Positions 39,411 through 48,267 of a DNA stretch of 64,000 nt are shown in pieces; positions within the stretch are counted from its first letter, which is position 1, and each line of letters opens with the position of its first letter. Origin of the DNA: JAPPLB01 sp965204095 (GTDB taxonomy: Bacteria > Acidobacteriota > Terriglobia > Bryobacterales > UBA6623); contig OZ241991.1 of assembly GCA_965204095.1 (NCBI GenBank), positions 1,550,001 to 1,614,000 of the forward strand, in the 5' to 3' direction. The translations under genes and the position numbers were made by a program. The notes under the pieces are model-generated. The model searched no databases. It was not told the DNA's origin and saw nothing but the letters and a program-made list of their open reading frames with translations.

Positions 39411-40181
39411 TTATCTGACCATGCCCCGAAGCGGGCTGCTGGCCGAGGCGTAGGAGCGCATCGGCATGCGTCCGGCCTCGTAGGCGAGACGGCCGGCGTC
39501 GACGGCGAATTTCATCGCCAAAGCCATCTTCTCCGGCTCCTCGGCTTCTGCGATCGCGGTGTTCATGAGGACGCCGTCAGCTCCCAACTCCATCGCAACT
39601 GCGGCGTCGGAGGCGGTGCCCACACCGGCGTCGACGATCAGCGGGACGCCGGTGATCATCTCGCGCAGGATGCGCAGGTTGTTGTGGTTCTGCACACCGA
39701 GTCCGGAACCGATGGGCGCAGCCAAGGGCATGATCGCGGCCGCTCCCGCATCGATCAGTTTGCGCGCGTAGATCAGGTCGTCATTGGTGTACGGCAAGAC
39801 GACAAATCCTTCTTTGACAAGAACCTCCGTAGCTTCGAGCAACCCTTCGTTGTCGGGGAAAAGCGTCTTCTGGTCACCGATGACTTCAAGCTTGATCCAG
39901 TTGGAGAGACCGACTTCGCGGGCCAAGCGAGAGGTGCGTATCGCCTCGTCGGCGGTGTAGCAGCCGGCAGTGTTGGGAAGCAAGGAAATCCTGTCGCGGT
40001 CGATGTAGTCAAGCAAAGACTCTTTCGAGCGATCGGTCAGGTTGACCCGCCGCACCGCTACGGTGACAAAATCAGTGCCGCTGAGATCATGGCACCGAGC
40101 CATCTGCGCAAAGCTGCGATACTTCCCTGTCCCGACAATTAAACGCGATGAAAACTCTCTACCGGCGATATTCAAGCCCAT
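39411..40181 (-). CDS. thiG: Thiazole synthase ThiG
   Basis: 256 residues; TIM-barrel enzyme building the thiazole ring of thiamine from 1-deoxy-D-xylulose 5-phosphate, ThiS-thiocarboxylate and iminoglycine. Motifs: SRLIVGTGKY, VTVAVRRVN, NTAGCYTADEAIRTSRLAREV, the Schiff-base Lys in NWIKLEVIGD, PLIVDAGVGTASDAAVAMELGADGVLMNTAIAEA. The ATG at 40181 (MGLNIAGREF) is chosen over an upstream start. thiS, thiO/H and other thiamine genes are not next to it, unusual but not rare. Confidence 0.96.
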   Translation of the reverse strand: MGLNIAGREFSSRLIVGTGKYRSFAQMARCHDLSGTDFVTVAVRRVNLTDRSKESLLDYIDRDRISLLPNTAGCYTADEAIRTSRLAREVGLSNWIKLEVIGDQKTLFPDNEGLLEATEVLVKEGFVVLPYTNDDLIYARKLIDAGAAAIMPLAAPIGSGLGVQNHNNLRILREMITGVPLIVDAGVGTASDAAVAMELGADGVLMNTAIAEAEEPEKMALAMKFAVDAGRLAYEAGRMPMRSYASASSPLRGMVR

Positions 40182-40331
40182 GCCCCGATTGTAGATGTTG
40201 GCAGGAAGGGCCCGCAATGAACTCCGCCGGGAAGCTCAGAGGATCGGTTCCAGTCCGTGCGACTGTGCGACAGCGCCTTGCCTAACTGCTCTCTCATTCC
40301 CTTCTTCTACTTGCGGGGGGAGAAAGGCAAC

Positions 40332-40904
40332 CTAACGGGAAGCTGTTGAGCGGTGCGCCTTTATTTCATCGAAGAAGTCGTCGAGGCTGATGCCACCCAC
40401 AGTGCCGGCGGACTTGGCGGAACGGAGAAGTTGTTTCTGCATGACACCGACCACAGGGTGACGAAGGTGGTCGACGACCGTGGCGTTTTCGCTATCGTCG
40501 ACGAAGAAAACCCCTTGCCAGAGGCCGATCGTGGGACCGAAAACGGTGGATGTCCTGTCATTGAGAAAAAGCACGACACGGTCGTTCAACTGCAATTGCG
40601 GGAAGTCAACGATCGAGAGCCGTTTGCCGTCCATCTCGCCACCGATCATACGGAAGGTGTAGCGATGCCCGGCGAGGGAGTCGGGGCTGGAATGAGAAAC
40701 GAGTATGGCGACATCGGAGTAGATGTGGCCCGTCTGCTCGTCGCGGAGAGGGCTGATCTCGACGATCTGGCCGGCGACCACGTGATGCGCCGTTTGGCAA
40801 AGCCGGGCAAAATCTACCGGCAGGACAGTAGAGGCCGCCAACGGAGCGGCCGACACGGCCACGAAAGCCAGGAAGGCGATGCCGCGAATGGAAATCGATG
40901 GCAT
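40332..40904 (-). CDS. Exported protein of unknown function
   Basis: 190 residues with a signal peptide (about 1-24, ending AAPLAAS). The body is rich in beta strands: HHVVAGQIVEISPLRDEQTGHIYSDVAILV, YTFRMIGGEMDGKRLSIVDFPQLQLNDRVVLFLND. It resembles small periplasmic proteins with a Tic-like beta sandwich, but I recognise no named family. It follows the metzincin protease gene on the same strand with only 3 bases between them, so the two are probably co-expressed; it could be an accessory or inhibitor protein for that protease. Confidence 0.7.
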   Translation of the reverse strand: MPSISIRGIAFLAFVAVSAAPLAASTVLPVDFARLCQTAHHVVAGQIVEISPLRDEQTGHIYSDVAILVSHSSPDSLAGHRYTFRMIGGEMDGKRLSIVDFPQLQLNDRVVLFLNDRTSTVFGPTIGLWQGVFFVDDSENATVVDHLRHPVVGVMQKQLLRSAKSAGTVGGISLDDFFDEIKAHRSTASR

Positions 40905-40907
40905 GGC

Positions 40908-42656
40908 TCAGTTCACATAGATGAATCCGACATTACTCCAAACCTCACCGATACGAATTCGGATGCTCACGCGTCCGGAAACGCCTGCGGGGACTTGCAC
41001 ATTACCCTGCGCCATCCCCAAGTAACCGGGGGCTGGCCCAAGGAAGTGTAGATTCGCCTCCTGACCACCGATCTCGGCGGCGGAGATCGAAATGACCTGT
41101 GAGCGCGGTCTTGACGGTGCGGGCCGTCCTGCTGCCGGAGGTGTGGAAACGGCGCCCTGGCCCGTCAAGAAAACACTGACGATGCTTCCGGACATCGCTG
41201 GATTCGCCGCCGAGTTGACGGTCGCATCCGGATTGAGGAGGAGCGCATCATCATCGCCCACAAGAAACAGCTCCGGGGCAGCCGCGTCAATTCGTATGGG
41301 GACAGGCGCCGAAGCACCAAACCCATTCCGCACCACGATGCCACCCGGGCCGAGACTCGCACCTGGCGGAATCTGTCCGTTGATTTGTGTCGGTGAGGCG
41401 TAGAGAAGTGCCGCCGGCTCGTTATTCACGAGCACCCGGGCGCCTCCCAGAGTGGTCGAAAGCGGCCAGGAGACGGCCTGCTCAACCGATGTGGCCATGG
41501 AGTTGCCGAAGATGGTGAACAGCGAACCGCCAGCCAGCCGGGACGAGCGCAAGTTCGCGCTGTTGGTGATACCCGCCTCTGTCAGGAAGGGTGGATCCGT
41601 TCCCGGTGACTCCTGCGCAAGGACAACCAGTTGAATCGCGATGCTGACAGGCTGCCCCTGATGACCTTCTATGTTGACTTCCACCGTTCCCTGATATTCT
41701 CCCGGCGGCAGAGTGCCTGGATCGACGCTGATTTCCATCTCACCGTCGCCGGGGAAATCACCCTTTTCCGGAATGGCTCGGAGCCAATCGTCGGCATTGA
41801 CGTCTGCCGGAGTCGTGATCGTCCGCTCCCATTTTGTTCCTCCCGGTCCGAAGATCGAAACCGTCTGCGGGAATGGGGAAAGGCCGCCTTGCTCCGCATC
41901 AAAACGCAGAGCTTGGTCCCGGTCGAAGATACGTGCGGCTGGAGTATCGCCAGCGGGATACAGAAAGCGGACACCTTCACGCTCGGCGCGAAAGAGTTCT
42001 CTCTTGATCTCGCCGGCATCGATGACGGCGCCCATGACCGTCGGACCGACGACGCAGTTGTCGTTGTGATCCAGCCCAAGCGCGTGTCCCAACTCGTGGA
42101 CCAGCACCGATTCAAAGTCGATCTGTTCGACTCGCGGACGGGGGCTGATCGGCAACGTCGGGTTGAAGAAAATGTCTGCGTCCGCAATGCCTCCGGCGTC
42201 AACGTCGTCGACAACCAACGTCACCGCAATGACGGCATTGTGCTCGGGCGTCTCGGAGAAAAAGGCAGGCACGGAAGATCCGGGTTGCTCGGGCAGCGGA
42301 TCGGGGCAAGCGAACAGTCCGCCGCACGACGCGATCGTGACCAGCCCGTCCTCGAAATCAGCAAATCCGGCGCTGAGCCCGTGATTTTCAAACGTCCAGT
42401 CCGCCCCGCCGATCCCATTCCAGCGCTCGATGCCGCTGTCGATCGACGGAATCCAGAAGTTTCCCGTCGTCAGAAATCGGCCATCGAATCGTTCATCGAA
42501 GTTGACGCCGAGCTTGCCTTCCGCCCTGGGGTTGATTTCGTTGGGCAAGCCGATAATCGAAAAGCCGCCTGGTTTGCAGGCCTCGACGGAAGATTGCGCC
42601 GACGATGCAGCAGCAATCAGAAGCAGGCCCAGACCGATACCAGCGATGATTCGCAT
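40908..42656 (-). CDS. Secreted metzincin protease with TIGR03437-like domain
   Basis: 582 residues; signal peptide about 1-20. The first 220 residues hold a matrixin-like zinc protease domain with the metzincin motif HELGHALGLDH (near 190-200). A linker with an immunoglobulin-like domain follows (about 250-340). The C-terminal 240 residues match the TIGR03437 pattern: ITNSANLRSSRLAGGSLFTIFG, VNNEPAALLYASPTQINGQIP, a family frequent in Solibacter-type Acidobacteriota. The ATG at 42656 is chosen over an upstream frame. It may act on extracellular proteins, and it is followed by the small exported protein gene. Confidence 0.88.
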   Translation of the reverse strand: MRIIAGIGLGLLLIAAASSAQSSVEACKPGGFSIIGLPNEINPRAEGKLGVNFDERFDGRFLTTGNFWIPSIDSGIERWNGIGGADWTFENHGLSAGFADFEDGLVTIASCGGLFACPDPLPEQPGSSVPAFFSETPEHNAVIAVTLVVDDVDAGGIADADIFFNPTLPISPRPRVEQIDFESVLVHELGHALGLDHNDNCVVGPTVMGAVIDAGEIKRELFRAEREGVRFLYPAGDTPAARIFDRDQALRFDAEQGGLSPFPQTVSIFGPGGTKWERTITTPADVNADDWLRAIPEKGDFPGDGEMEISVDPGTLPPGEYQGTVEVNIEGHQGQPVSIAIQLVVLAQESPGTDPPFLTEAGITNSANLRSSRLAGGSLFTIFGNSMATSVEQAVSWPLSTTLGGARVLVNNEPAALLYASPTQINGQIPPGASLGPGGIVVRNGFGASAPVPIRIDAAAPELFLVGDDDALLLNPDATVNSAANPAMSGSIVSVFLTGQGAVSTPPAAGRPAPSRPRSQVISISAAEIGGQEANLHFLGPAPGYLGMAQGNVQVPAGVSGRVSIRIRIGEVWSNVGFIYVN

Positions 42657-42731
42657 GACGAGGGGCGTTTTCAGGTCCGGCGTCAGACGCAAGGGGCCTG
42701 ATCCCACCCAATATGATCATACCCGGAACTA

Positions 42732-43068
42732 TAGGAGCCCTTGGTGAAAGCCACGCGGGAGGCATCACGCGCCCTGGGGCCGGCGGCGTACCGTGTGGCC
42801 GCTCCAGGAACCCTGTGACACGCTACCAGCGAAGCCCGCCGGAAGCGGCGCGCAACCCTTCGGGCGACGGACATTTTTTGTTCCAACGGCGGTTCTGAGC
42901 TTGCCGCCCAGCGCGACCACGGAGACGACAGTCTAAGGTCGTCGGCTTCGTTGTCCGCTTTTTCCTTCGCAAGGAGGAGATCAACCTGGATCGCCGTCCT
43001 CCTCGCTTCTCGCCGAACGACCGCAGGAGCCCGCCGCGCTTTTCCATTCGCACCACGGGACTTTCACC
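42732..43068 (-). repeat. R270 repeat, copy B (inverted relative to copy A)
   Basis: On the minus strand it reads GGTGAAAGTCCCGTGGTGCG ... and ends GTGGCTTTCACCAAGGGCTCC. It aligns to copy A at 3629-3884 along most of its length, and carries an extra segment of about 70 bases that copy A lacks. It fills most of the gene-free gap 42657-43251. Confidence 0.65.
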
Positions 43069-43081
43069 ATGTGCCACCCGG

Positions 43082-43096
43082 CCCGAGACCCTCGGG
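43082..43096 (+). terminator. Hairpin after the R270 copy
   Basis: CCCGAG-ACC-CTCGGG followed by TTTC is a perfect 6-bp hairpin on the plus strand, next to R270 copy B. There is no obvious plus-strand gene upstream, so its role is unclear. The remaining 43097-43251 shows nothing recognisable. Confidence 0.3.
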
Positions 43097-43251
43097 TTTC
43101 ACTTCAGAAAACGCCCGAATTGCGCCCTGCTGAGAGTCCGGCCTTGTTCCCGCTTTATTATTCCATGGGAACTTTCCCCTGGGAGAGCGTGTGCCGGAGC
43201 ACACATTGCCGACTGCTGACAGCCGTCCGGCGAACCTTGACCTGGCTTTGG

Positions 43252-44109
43252 TCAACCCGAGGTGACCGTATTCCTGAGGATGCCGATCCCGTCGATCTCT
43301 ACTTCCACGACATCACCGGCCTTCATGGGGCTCGTACTACCCGGAGTGCCGGTGTAGATTACGTCGCCAGGCGACAGCGTGACGAAGTGGCTGACATGAC
43401 TGACGATCTGAGCCGGTCCGAAGAGCAGATCGCTGACCAACTGTGACTGCTTGACTTGGCCGTTGAGCCGGAGTTGAATGCGAGCCTTGTCGTAATCGAG
43501 GGCGGTCGCGATAGACGGCCCGAGCGGACCGAACGTGTCAGCGCCCTTGGCTCGCCACCACTGCACATCCTTCTGGTCGCCTTTGGTGCCGTTCTGCCAG
43601 TTGCGATCGGAGACATCGTTTCCGCAGGTGTAACCGAAGATGTGGTTTGCCGCATTCTCGACCGAGACGGACTTCGCCTCTTTGCCGATCACGATGACCA
43701 GCTCGGCTTCGTAATGAACGTCTTTGGCGCCGGAGGGGATGACGATTTCTCCCCCTGGGTCAAGCAGCGCTGAAGGAGGCTTGTAGAAAATTTCCGGTGT
43801 CTCCGGCGGTTTCCGTTCACCCAAGTGGCTCTTGTAGTTGAGCCCGACACACAAGACCTTCGGCGGATCACAGGGATAGAGAAGTTTCACGTCACCGAGG
43901 GCGACAGGGTCTCCGCTCGGCGCACGGTCCCCGAAGAGGCCACCTCCAATCGGCTGAATGGAGTCGCCGTCGAGAATACCGTAGGAGGTCGAACCCCCTT
44001 GCTCGAAACGTACGTAATGGGTCGCTGAACCCGAACCCGAGCCTGACTGAGCCATTGCTGCACCTCCCGCTGCTAAAGCGGCAAAAAATGTTCTACGCGT
44101 TGTATGCAC
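43252..44109 (-). CDS. Exported FAH-family protein, Tat-type leader (copy 1)
   Basis: 285 residues. The start MHTTRRTFFAALAAGGAAMAQ carries the twin-arginine pattern. The body is FAH-like: CVGLNYKSHLGERKPPETPEIF, HYEAELVIVIGKEAKS, CGNDVSDRNWQNG, GADTFGPLGPSIATALDYDKA, IYTGTPGSTSPMKAGDVVEVEIDGIG. FAH enzymes are normally cytosolic, so a Tat-exported FAH-type fold in the periplasm is unusual. Its nearest relative is the adjacent gene (44165-45025). Confidence 0.87.
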   Translation of the reverse strand: MHTTRRTFFAALAAGGAAMAQSGSGSGSATHYVRFEQGGSTSYGILDGDSIQPIGGGLFGDRAPSGDPVALGDVKLLYPCDPPKVLCVGLNYKSHLGERKPPETPEIFYKPPSALLDPGGEIVIPSGAKDVHYEAELVIVIGKEAKSVSVENAANHIFGYTCGNDVSDRNWQNGTKGDQKDVQWWRAKGADTFGPLGPSIATALDYDKARIQLRLNGQVKQSQLVSDLLFGPAQIVSHVSHFVTLSPGDVIYTGTPGSTSPMKAGDVVEVEIDGIGILRNTVTSG

Positions 44110-44164
44110 AGGAATCCGTTGTCCAAAAAGTCGGCTGATACCGCCGAAGTTCCACAGCAGCCAT

Positions 44165-45025
44165 TCAACCCGCTATTTTGTTGCGAAGGATGCCGATGCC
44201 GTCGACCTCCACTTCGACCACGTCGCCGGCCTTCATTGCACTCGTCGTGCCGGGCGTTCCGGTGAAGATCACATCACCGGGAAGGAGCGTCACGAACTGA
44301 CTGATGAAGCTGACCGTCTGCACCGGGTTGTGGATCAGGTCACTGAGCATCTGTTCCTGCTTCACCTCACCGTTGAGGCGAAGCTGAATCTTCGACTTTT
44401 CATAATCGAGGCCGATCGCAATGGCCGGGCCCATGGGCCCGAACGTGTCGCTGCCCTTACCGCGCCACCATTGCATGTCCTTGTTTTCAGGACCGTCGAT
44501 CGAGCCGTTCTGCCAGTTGCGCTCGCTCACGTCGTTGCCGCAGGTGTAGCCGAGGATGTAGTCCGCAGCCTCGGCCTCAGAGACCTTGCTCGCCTCTTTG
44601 CCGATCACAATCACAAATTCGGCCTCATAGTGCACATCCTGCGCGCCTTTGGGGAACACAATGTCTTGTTCGGGATGGGCCAGGCTCGTGATCGGTTTAT
44701 AGAACGGCTCCGGGTGTTCCGGCGGTTCGCGGCCCGGACCGAGGTGGCTCAAATAGTTCCCCGCCAGAGCGAAAACCTTCGTCGGCTGGATGGGGTAAAG
44801 CAGTTTCACCTCGCTGAGCGGCAGGTTTTCACCTGTCGGAGTGCGGCTCCCAAACAGATCACCTTCGATCGGATACACCATTTCGCCGTCGAGGCCGCCA
44901 AAGGCGATCTCGCCGCCGTGCTCATAGCGAACGAAACGGTTGAACTCGGCCGGCATCGACGAGCCGCAACTCCATGCCGCCGCACCCGCCGTTACGGCCA
45001 TGAATGTTCTTCGTGTGGTTTTCAT
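44165..45025 (-). CDS. Exported FAH-family protein, Tat-type leader (copy 2)
   Basis: 286 residues; the start MKTTRRTFMAVTAGAAAWSCGSS is a twin-arginine leader with a possible lipobox (WSC), so it could be a Tat-exported lipoprotein. FAH-like motifs: LAGNYLSHLGPGREPPEHPEPF, HYEAEFVIVIGKEASKV, CGNDVSERNWQNGSIDG, KGSDTFGPMGPAIAIGLDYEKS, IFTGTPGTTSAMKAGDVVEVEVDGIG. The ATG at 45025 is chosen; an upstream frame adds a non-conserved stretch. It is very similar to the next gene in order and clearly duplicated in tandem. Confidence 0.86.
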   Translation of the reverse strand: MKTTRRTFMAVTAGAAAWSCGSSMPAEFNRFVRYEHGGEIAFGGLDGEMVYPIEGDLFGSRTPTGENLPLSEVKLLYPIQPTKVFALAGNYLSHLGPGREPPEHPEPFYKPITSLAHPEQDIVFPKGAQDVHYEAEFVIVIGKEASKVSEAEAADYILGYTCGNDVSERNWQNGSIDGPENKDMQWWRGKGSDTFGPMGPAIAIGLDYEKSKIQLRLNGEVKQEQMLSDLIHNPVQTVSFISQFVTLLPGDVIFTGTPGTTSAMKAGDVVEVEVDGIGILRNKIAG

Positions 45026-45091
45026 GGTTGTGTGATGCTCCTCAGTCGCAGGTCGGCGCCAGTTTAGCAAATCAGATCGGATTTAACAGCC

Positions 45092-45155
45092 CGCGGCAAA
45101 AGTCCCGCTGCATTCAAGCGGCGATGCACCCCGGCTGAACTGCGTTGCTTCCCGG
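45092..45155 (-). repeat. Fragment of the R270 repeat end
   Basis: AGCCCGCGGCAAAAGTCCCGCTG followed by further partial matches aligns to the reverse of the R270 copy A right end (AGCCCGTGGCAAAAGTCACGCAG). It lies between the FAH-like gene and truA. Confidence 0.4.
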
Positions 45156-45191
45156 TCGAATATGTTCAATATGCTCCCTCGTCGCGCCTTG

Positions 45192-46013
45192 TCAGCCGGG
45201 CGCCTCGCTACTCTCGGTGCTGCGCGGGGTTTCACCACGGACTGTTCGAGACTCCAGGCGGTTCTCTGTGGATTCCGGGTATTCCACGCGGACCAGACAG
45301 AGCCCTTTCGCCGGGGCCGTGGCGCCGGCCGCCGATCTTCGCTTATTTTCGAGAATAGCAGAGACATCGTCGGCTTTGAGCCGGCAGCGGCCCACGTCGA
45401 GCAGCGTGCCGACGATGTTCCGGACCATATGATAAAGGAATCCATCCCCTCGTACATGATAGATCAGCCGTTCGCCGTCGCGGCTCAGCAAGGAAGAGAA
45501 GATCGTTCGTACCGGCGATGCAACTTCGTCGCCACCCGACGCGGCGAGCGATCGGAAGTCGTGCCTCCCGACAAATCGCTCAGCGGCCTTGCACATCGCC
45601 GCCTCGTCAAGCGGGTAAGGATGATGGTAGACGTAGCGGGCAACGAAGGGCGGGCAGATAGCGTCCCGCCAGACCCGATACTCGTAGAGTTTGCCGCTAG
45701 CCCAGTGGCGGGCGTGGAACTCCCGGGATGCCTGTTCGAGCGAGACAACCCGAACCGCTTCCGGGAGCAGGCGGTTCATCGCACTGAGGAGATTGCCGGT
45801 GGGAATGGGGTTGGCGAGCGCGAACGAAGCAACCTGGCCCAGCGCATGAACACCGGCGTCGGTCCGTCCGGCGCCCTGCACATCGACAGGGACGCCTTCG
45901 ATCTCGGCGAGCGCGTCCTTCAGGACACCTTGAACGGTGGAGCGATTCGGCTGGATCTGCCAGCCGTGGAAGTCCGTGCCATCGTATGCGAGAGTCGCTT
46001 TGAAATGGCGCAT
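45192..46013 (-). CDS. truA: tRNA pseudouridine-38-40 synthase TruA
   Basis: 273 residues; makes pseudouridine at positions 38-40 of the tRNA anticodon stem. The first strand KATLAYDGTDFHGWQIQPN, the catalytic Asp52 in GAGRTDAGVHALGQ, and FLYHMVRNIVGTLLDVGRCR identify TruA. The C-terminal 30 residues are less conserved (Arg/Glu/Ser-rich). It is 122 bases from the FAH-like gene and divergent from the TolC-family gene. Confidence 0.95.
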   Translation of the reverse strand: MRHFKATLAYDGTDFHGWQIQPNRSTVQGVLKDALAEIEGVPVDVQGAGRTDAGVHALGQVASFALANPIPTGNLLSAMNRLLPEAVRVVSLEQASREFHARHWASGKLYEYRVWRDAICPPFVARYVYHHPYPLDEAAMCKAAERFVGRHDFRSLAASGGDEVASPVRTIFSSLLSRDGERLIYHVRGDGFLYHMVRNIVGTLLDVGRCRLKADDVSAILENKRRSAAGATAPAKGLCLVRVEYPESTENRLESRTVRGETPRSTESSEAPG

Positions 46014-46281
46014 CCTAAATCAGCGGAAGTGTAGAGCGTCACGGGCAACCGCTAACCTTTCGGGCTCCGAAGGCGTCTCTAATAGGGTGGCCATTGTCAG
46101 CGAATCAGCGCAGTGTTAGGATAACAAAGAACTTCCGCCACCCATGCCTGCAAACCTTCTGCAGGGCCACCTCACCACAAGCTACAGCACCGACAGCGTA
46201 CTCGCAGAACGGAGCCGGCCGAACCCAGTTTGATCGCATCCGCTCGGGTTGGAGTTCGCTCGCAGACTCGGAGAATCCGTG

Positions 46282-48252
46282 ATGAATCTGATACAGAGAT
46301 TTCTTGTCTTCATTCTGACCACATGTCTTGCGCCGCCTGCATGGGCGCAAGGGCCGACGCCGGGGCAGCCCGTCGATTACAGCACGTTCGGCAACCGTTG
46401 GAGCTTCATGAACGTGTACAAGGTGCCCGAACCGGCTCCGGTGGATTTTGCAAATTCTCCGCGCCTCGACCAATTGATGCGGGGCGGAAAGATATATCTT
46501 TCTCTGGCGGACGCGATTGCTCTTGCGGTCGAGAACAACCTGGATATCGTCTACGCGCGGTACGAACCTCTCAAGGCGGATGCGGATGTGCTGCGAGCCC
46601 ATTCGGGAGGACAATTGCGTGGCGTTCAGACTCAGATCAGCACGCTGTCGACAGGCCAATCCGCCACAGGGGGCGTTGGCGGACGAGGAGGTGACGTCAC
46701 GGGCATCGACGATCGGGCAGGCGGCGGCGGGCAAGGAGCGGCCGGCGTCGGCGACGCAAGCACGTTCTTCGGCACCGCGCTGCCGAACCTCGACCCGAGG
46801 ATCACCGCCGGTATCGATTGGGGGCATTTCAGCAATCCTCAGACCACCGATTTCATCACCGGCACGAACACGTTCATCAGAGAGGTGAGTAACTCGAACA
46901 TCACTTTGCGCAAGGGTTTTCTCAGCGGTGCTACGGCTTCGCTGGGATGGAACAATCGCCGTAGCATCACCAACAGCCTCCGAAGCAACTTCAACCCCAA
47001 CCTTGCGAGCAATATCAGCCTGACCGTGACGCAACCGCTGATTCAGGGCTTCGGCCGGAGTCTGAACTCGCGAATCATTCGGGTCGCCAAGAACAACCAG
47101 GAGATATCGGACCTGGCCTTCAAACAGCAGGTAATTGCAACCGTGGCCCAGGTACAGAACCTTTACTGGGACCTGGTCACGTTTATCGCGGACGTGCAAG
47201 GTCGGCAAGAGGACCTTCGGCGGGCGGAGAAACTCTACCAGGACAACAAGCGCCGGGTCGAGATCGGCACGTTGGCGCCAATCGAGATCGTTCGCGCCGA
47301 AGCCGAGGTGGCCACCGCCCAGCAGAACCTGACGGCGGCCATCACCAATGTTCAGCAGCAGGAGAACGTGCTCAAAAACGCGATCAGCAAGAATGGCCTG
47401 CAAAGTCCTTCCGTCCTGGAAGCCGAGATCGTTCCGACGGACCGCATCGAAGTACCCGCCACGGAAACCGTGCAGCCGATTCAGGATCTGATGAACCTTG
47501 CTCTGAAGGCGCGGCCGGAAATCCTGCGCAGCCGGGTGCAATTGACCAATCGCGACATCAACCTCAAGGGTGTGCGCAACTCGCTGAAACCCCAAGTGAA
47601 CCTGATCGGAGACCTCACGAACAACGGTCTCGCGGGGGAGGTGAACAACCTTTTCCTGCCGTTCCCCGGGCAGACGCTCGTCACTCCGACCGAGTATTTT
47701 CTCGGTGGATTGAGCACAAGCCTTGGACAGGTGTTCCGCAGGAACTTCCCCGATTATCAGATCGGCGTTCAACTGCGCATTCCTCTCAAGAACCGTCAGG
47801 CACAAGCGGACCTGGCCGCGTCCCTGCTCGAGAAGCGCCAAGCCGAGATTCGCCTGCGGCAGTCAGAGAACACGATTCGCCGCGAAGTTCAGGACGCGGT
47901 GATCGGCGTGCGTCAAGCAAGGGCGCAGTACGAAGCGGCCCGGAAGTCCCGAGTCCTGCAAGAGAAGACCCTCGAAGCCGAGCAGAAGAAGTTCAATCTT
48001 GGAGCATCAACGATTTTCGAGATCGTGCAGGTTCAGCGGGACCTGGCATTCTCGCGAACGGACGAGATTCGGTCCCAGAACAACTACATCAAGGCCAAGA
48101 TCAGCCTGGACCTATCTACCGGCCAGACTCTGGAGAAGAGCAATATCTCAATCGATGAGGCTTACGACGGAAGCGTATCGAAGAGCGCAGATCCGATTCC
48201 TCCGGATTCTCAGGCAGCGCTATTGGACGCTCGCCGAACCATGGCCCGCTAA
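46282..48252 (+). CDS. TolC-family outer-membrane protein
   Basis: 656 residues; signal peptide about 1-22 (ending APPAWAQ). Two outer-membrane-factor repeats can be seen: LSLADAIALAVENNLDIVYARYEPLKADADVL and, later, helix-rich RPEILRSRVQLTNRDINLKGVRNSLKPQ; the C-terminal half ends in QKKFNLGASTIFEIVQVQRDL. It forms a channel for export or efflux, with partners unknown. A Gly/Ser-rich insertion (about 110-150) is unusual. The ATG at 46282 follows a GGAG site. It is convergent with the DUF4340 gene. Confidence 0.9.
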   Translation: MNLIQRFLVFILTTCLAPPAWAQGPTPGQPVDYSTFGNRWSFMNVYKVPEPAPVDFANSPRLDQLMRGGKIYLSLADAIALAVENNLDIVYARYEPLKADADVLRAHSGGQLRGVQTQISTLSTGQSATGGVGGRGGDVTGIDDRAGGGGQGAAGVGDASTFFGTALPNLDPRITAGIDWGHFSNPQTTDFITGTNTFIREVSNSNITLRKGFLSGATASLGWNNRRSITNSLRSNFNPNLASNISLTVTQPLIQGFGRSLNSRIIRVAKNNQEISDLAFKQQVIATVAQVQNLYWDLVTFIADVQGRQEDLRRAEKLYQDNKRRVEIGTLAPIEIVRAEAEVATAQQNLTAAITNVQQQENVLKNAISKNGLQSPSVLEAEIVPTDRIEVPATETVQPIQDLMNLALKARPEILRSRVQLTNRDINLKGVRNSLKPQVNLIGDLTNNGLAGEVNNLFLPFPGQTLVTPTEYFLGGLSTSLGQVFRRNFPDYQIGVQLRIPLKNRQAQADLAASLLEKRQAEIRLRQSENTIRREVQDAVIGVRQARAQYEAARKSRVLQEKTLEAEQKKFNLGASTIFEIVQVQRDLAFSRTDEIRSQNNYIKAKISLDLSTGQTLEKSNISIDEAYDGSVSKSADPIPPDSQAALLDARRTMAR

Positions 48253-48267
48253 GAGGAAAGCAGCGGG

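Noticed and set aside
46105..47841. Long open frame on the minus strand opposite the TolC-family gene
   Set aside because: It is the antisense of a confidently assigned gene in a GC-rich region; the composition is Arg/His/Asp-heavy, with no family motif or ribosome binding site.
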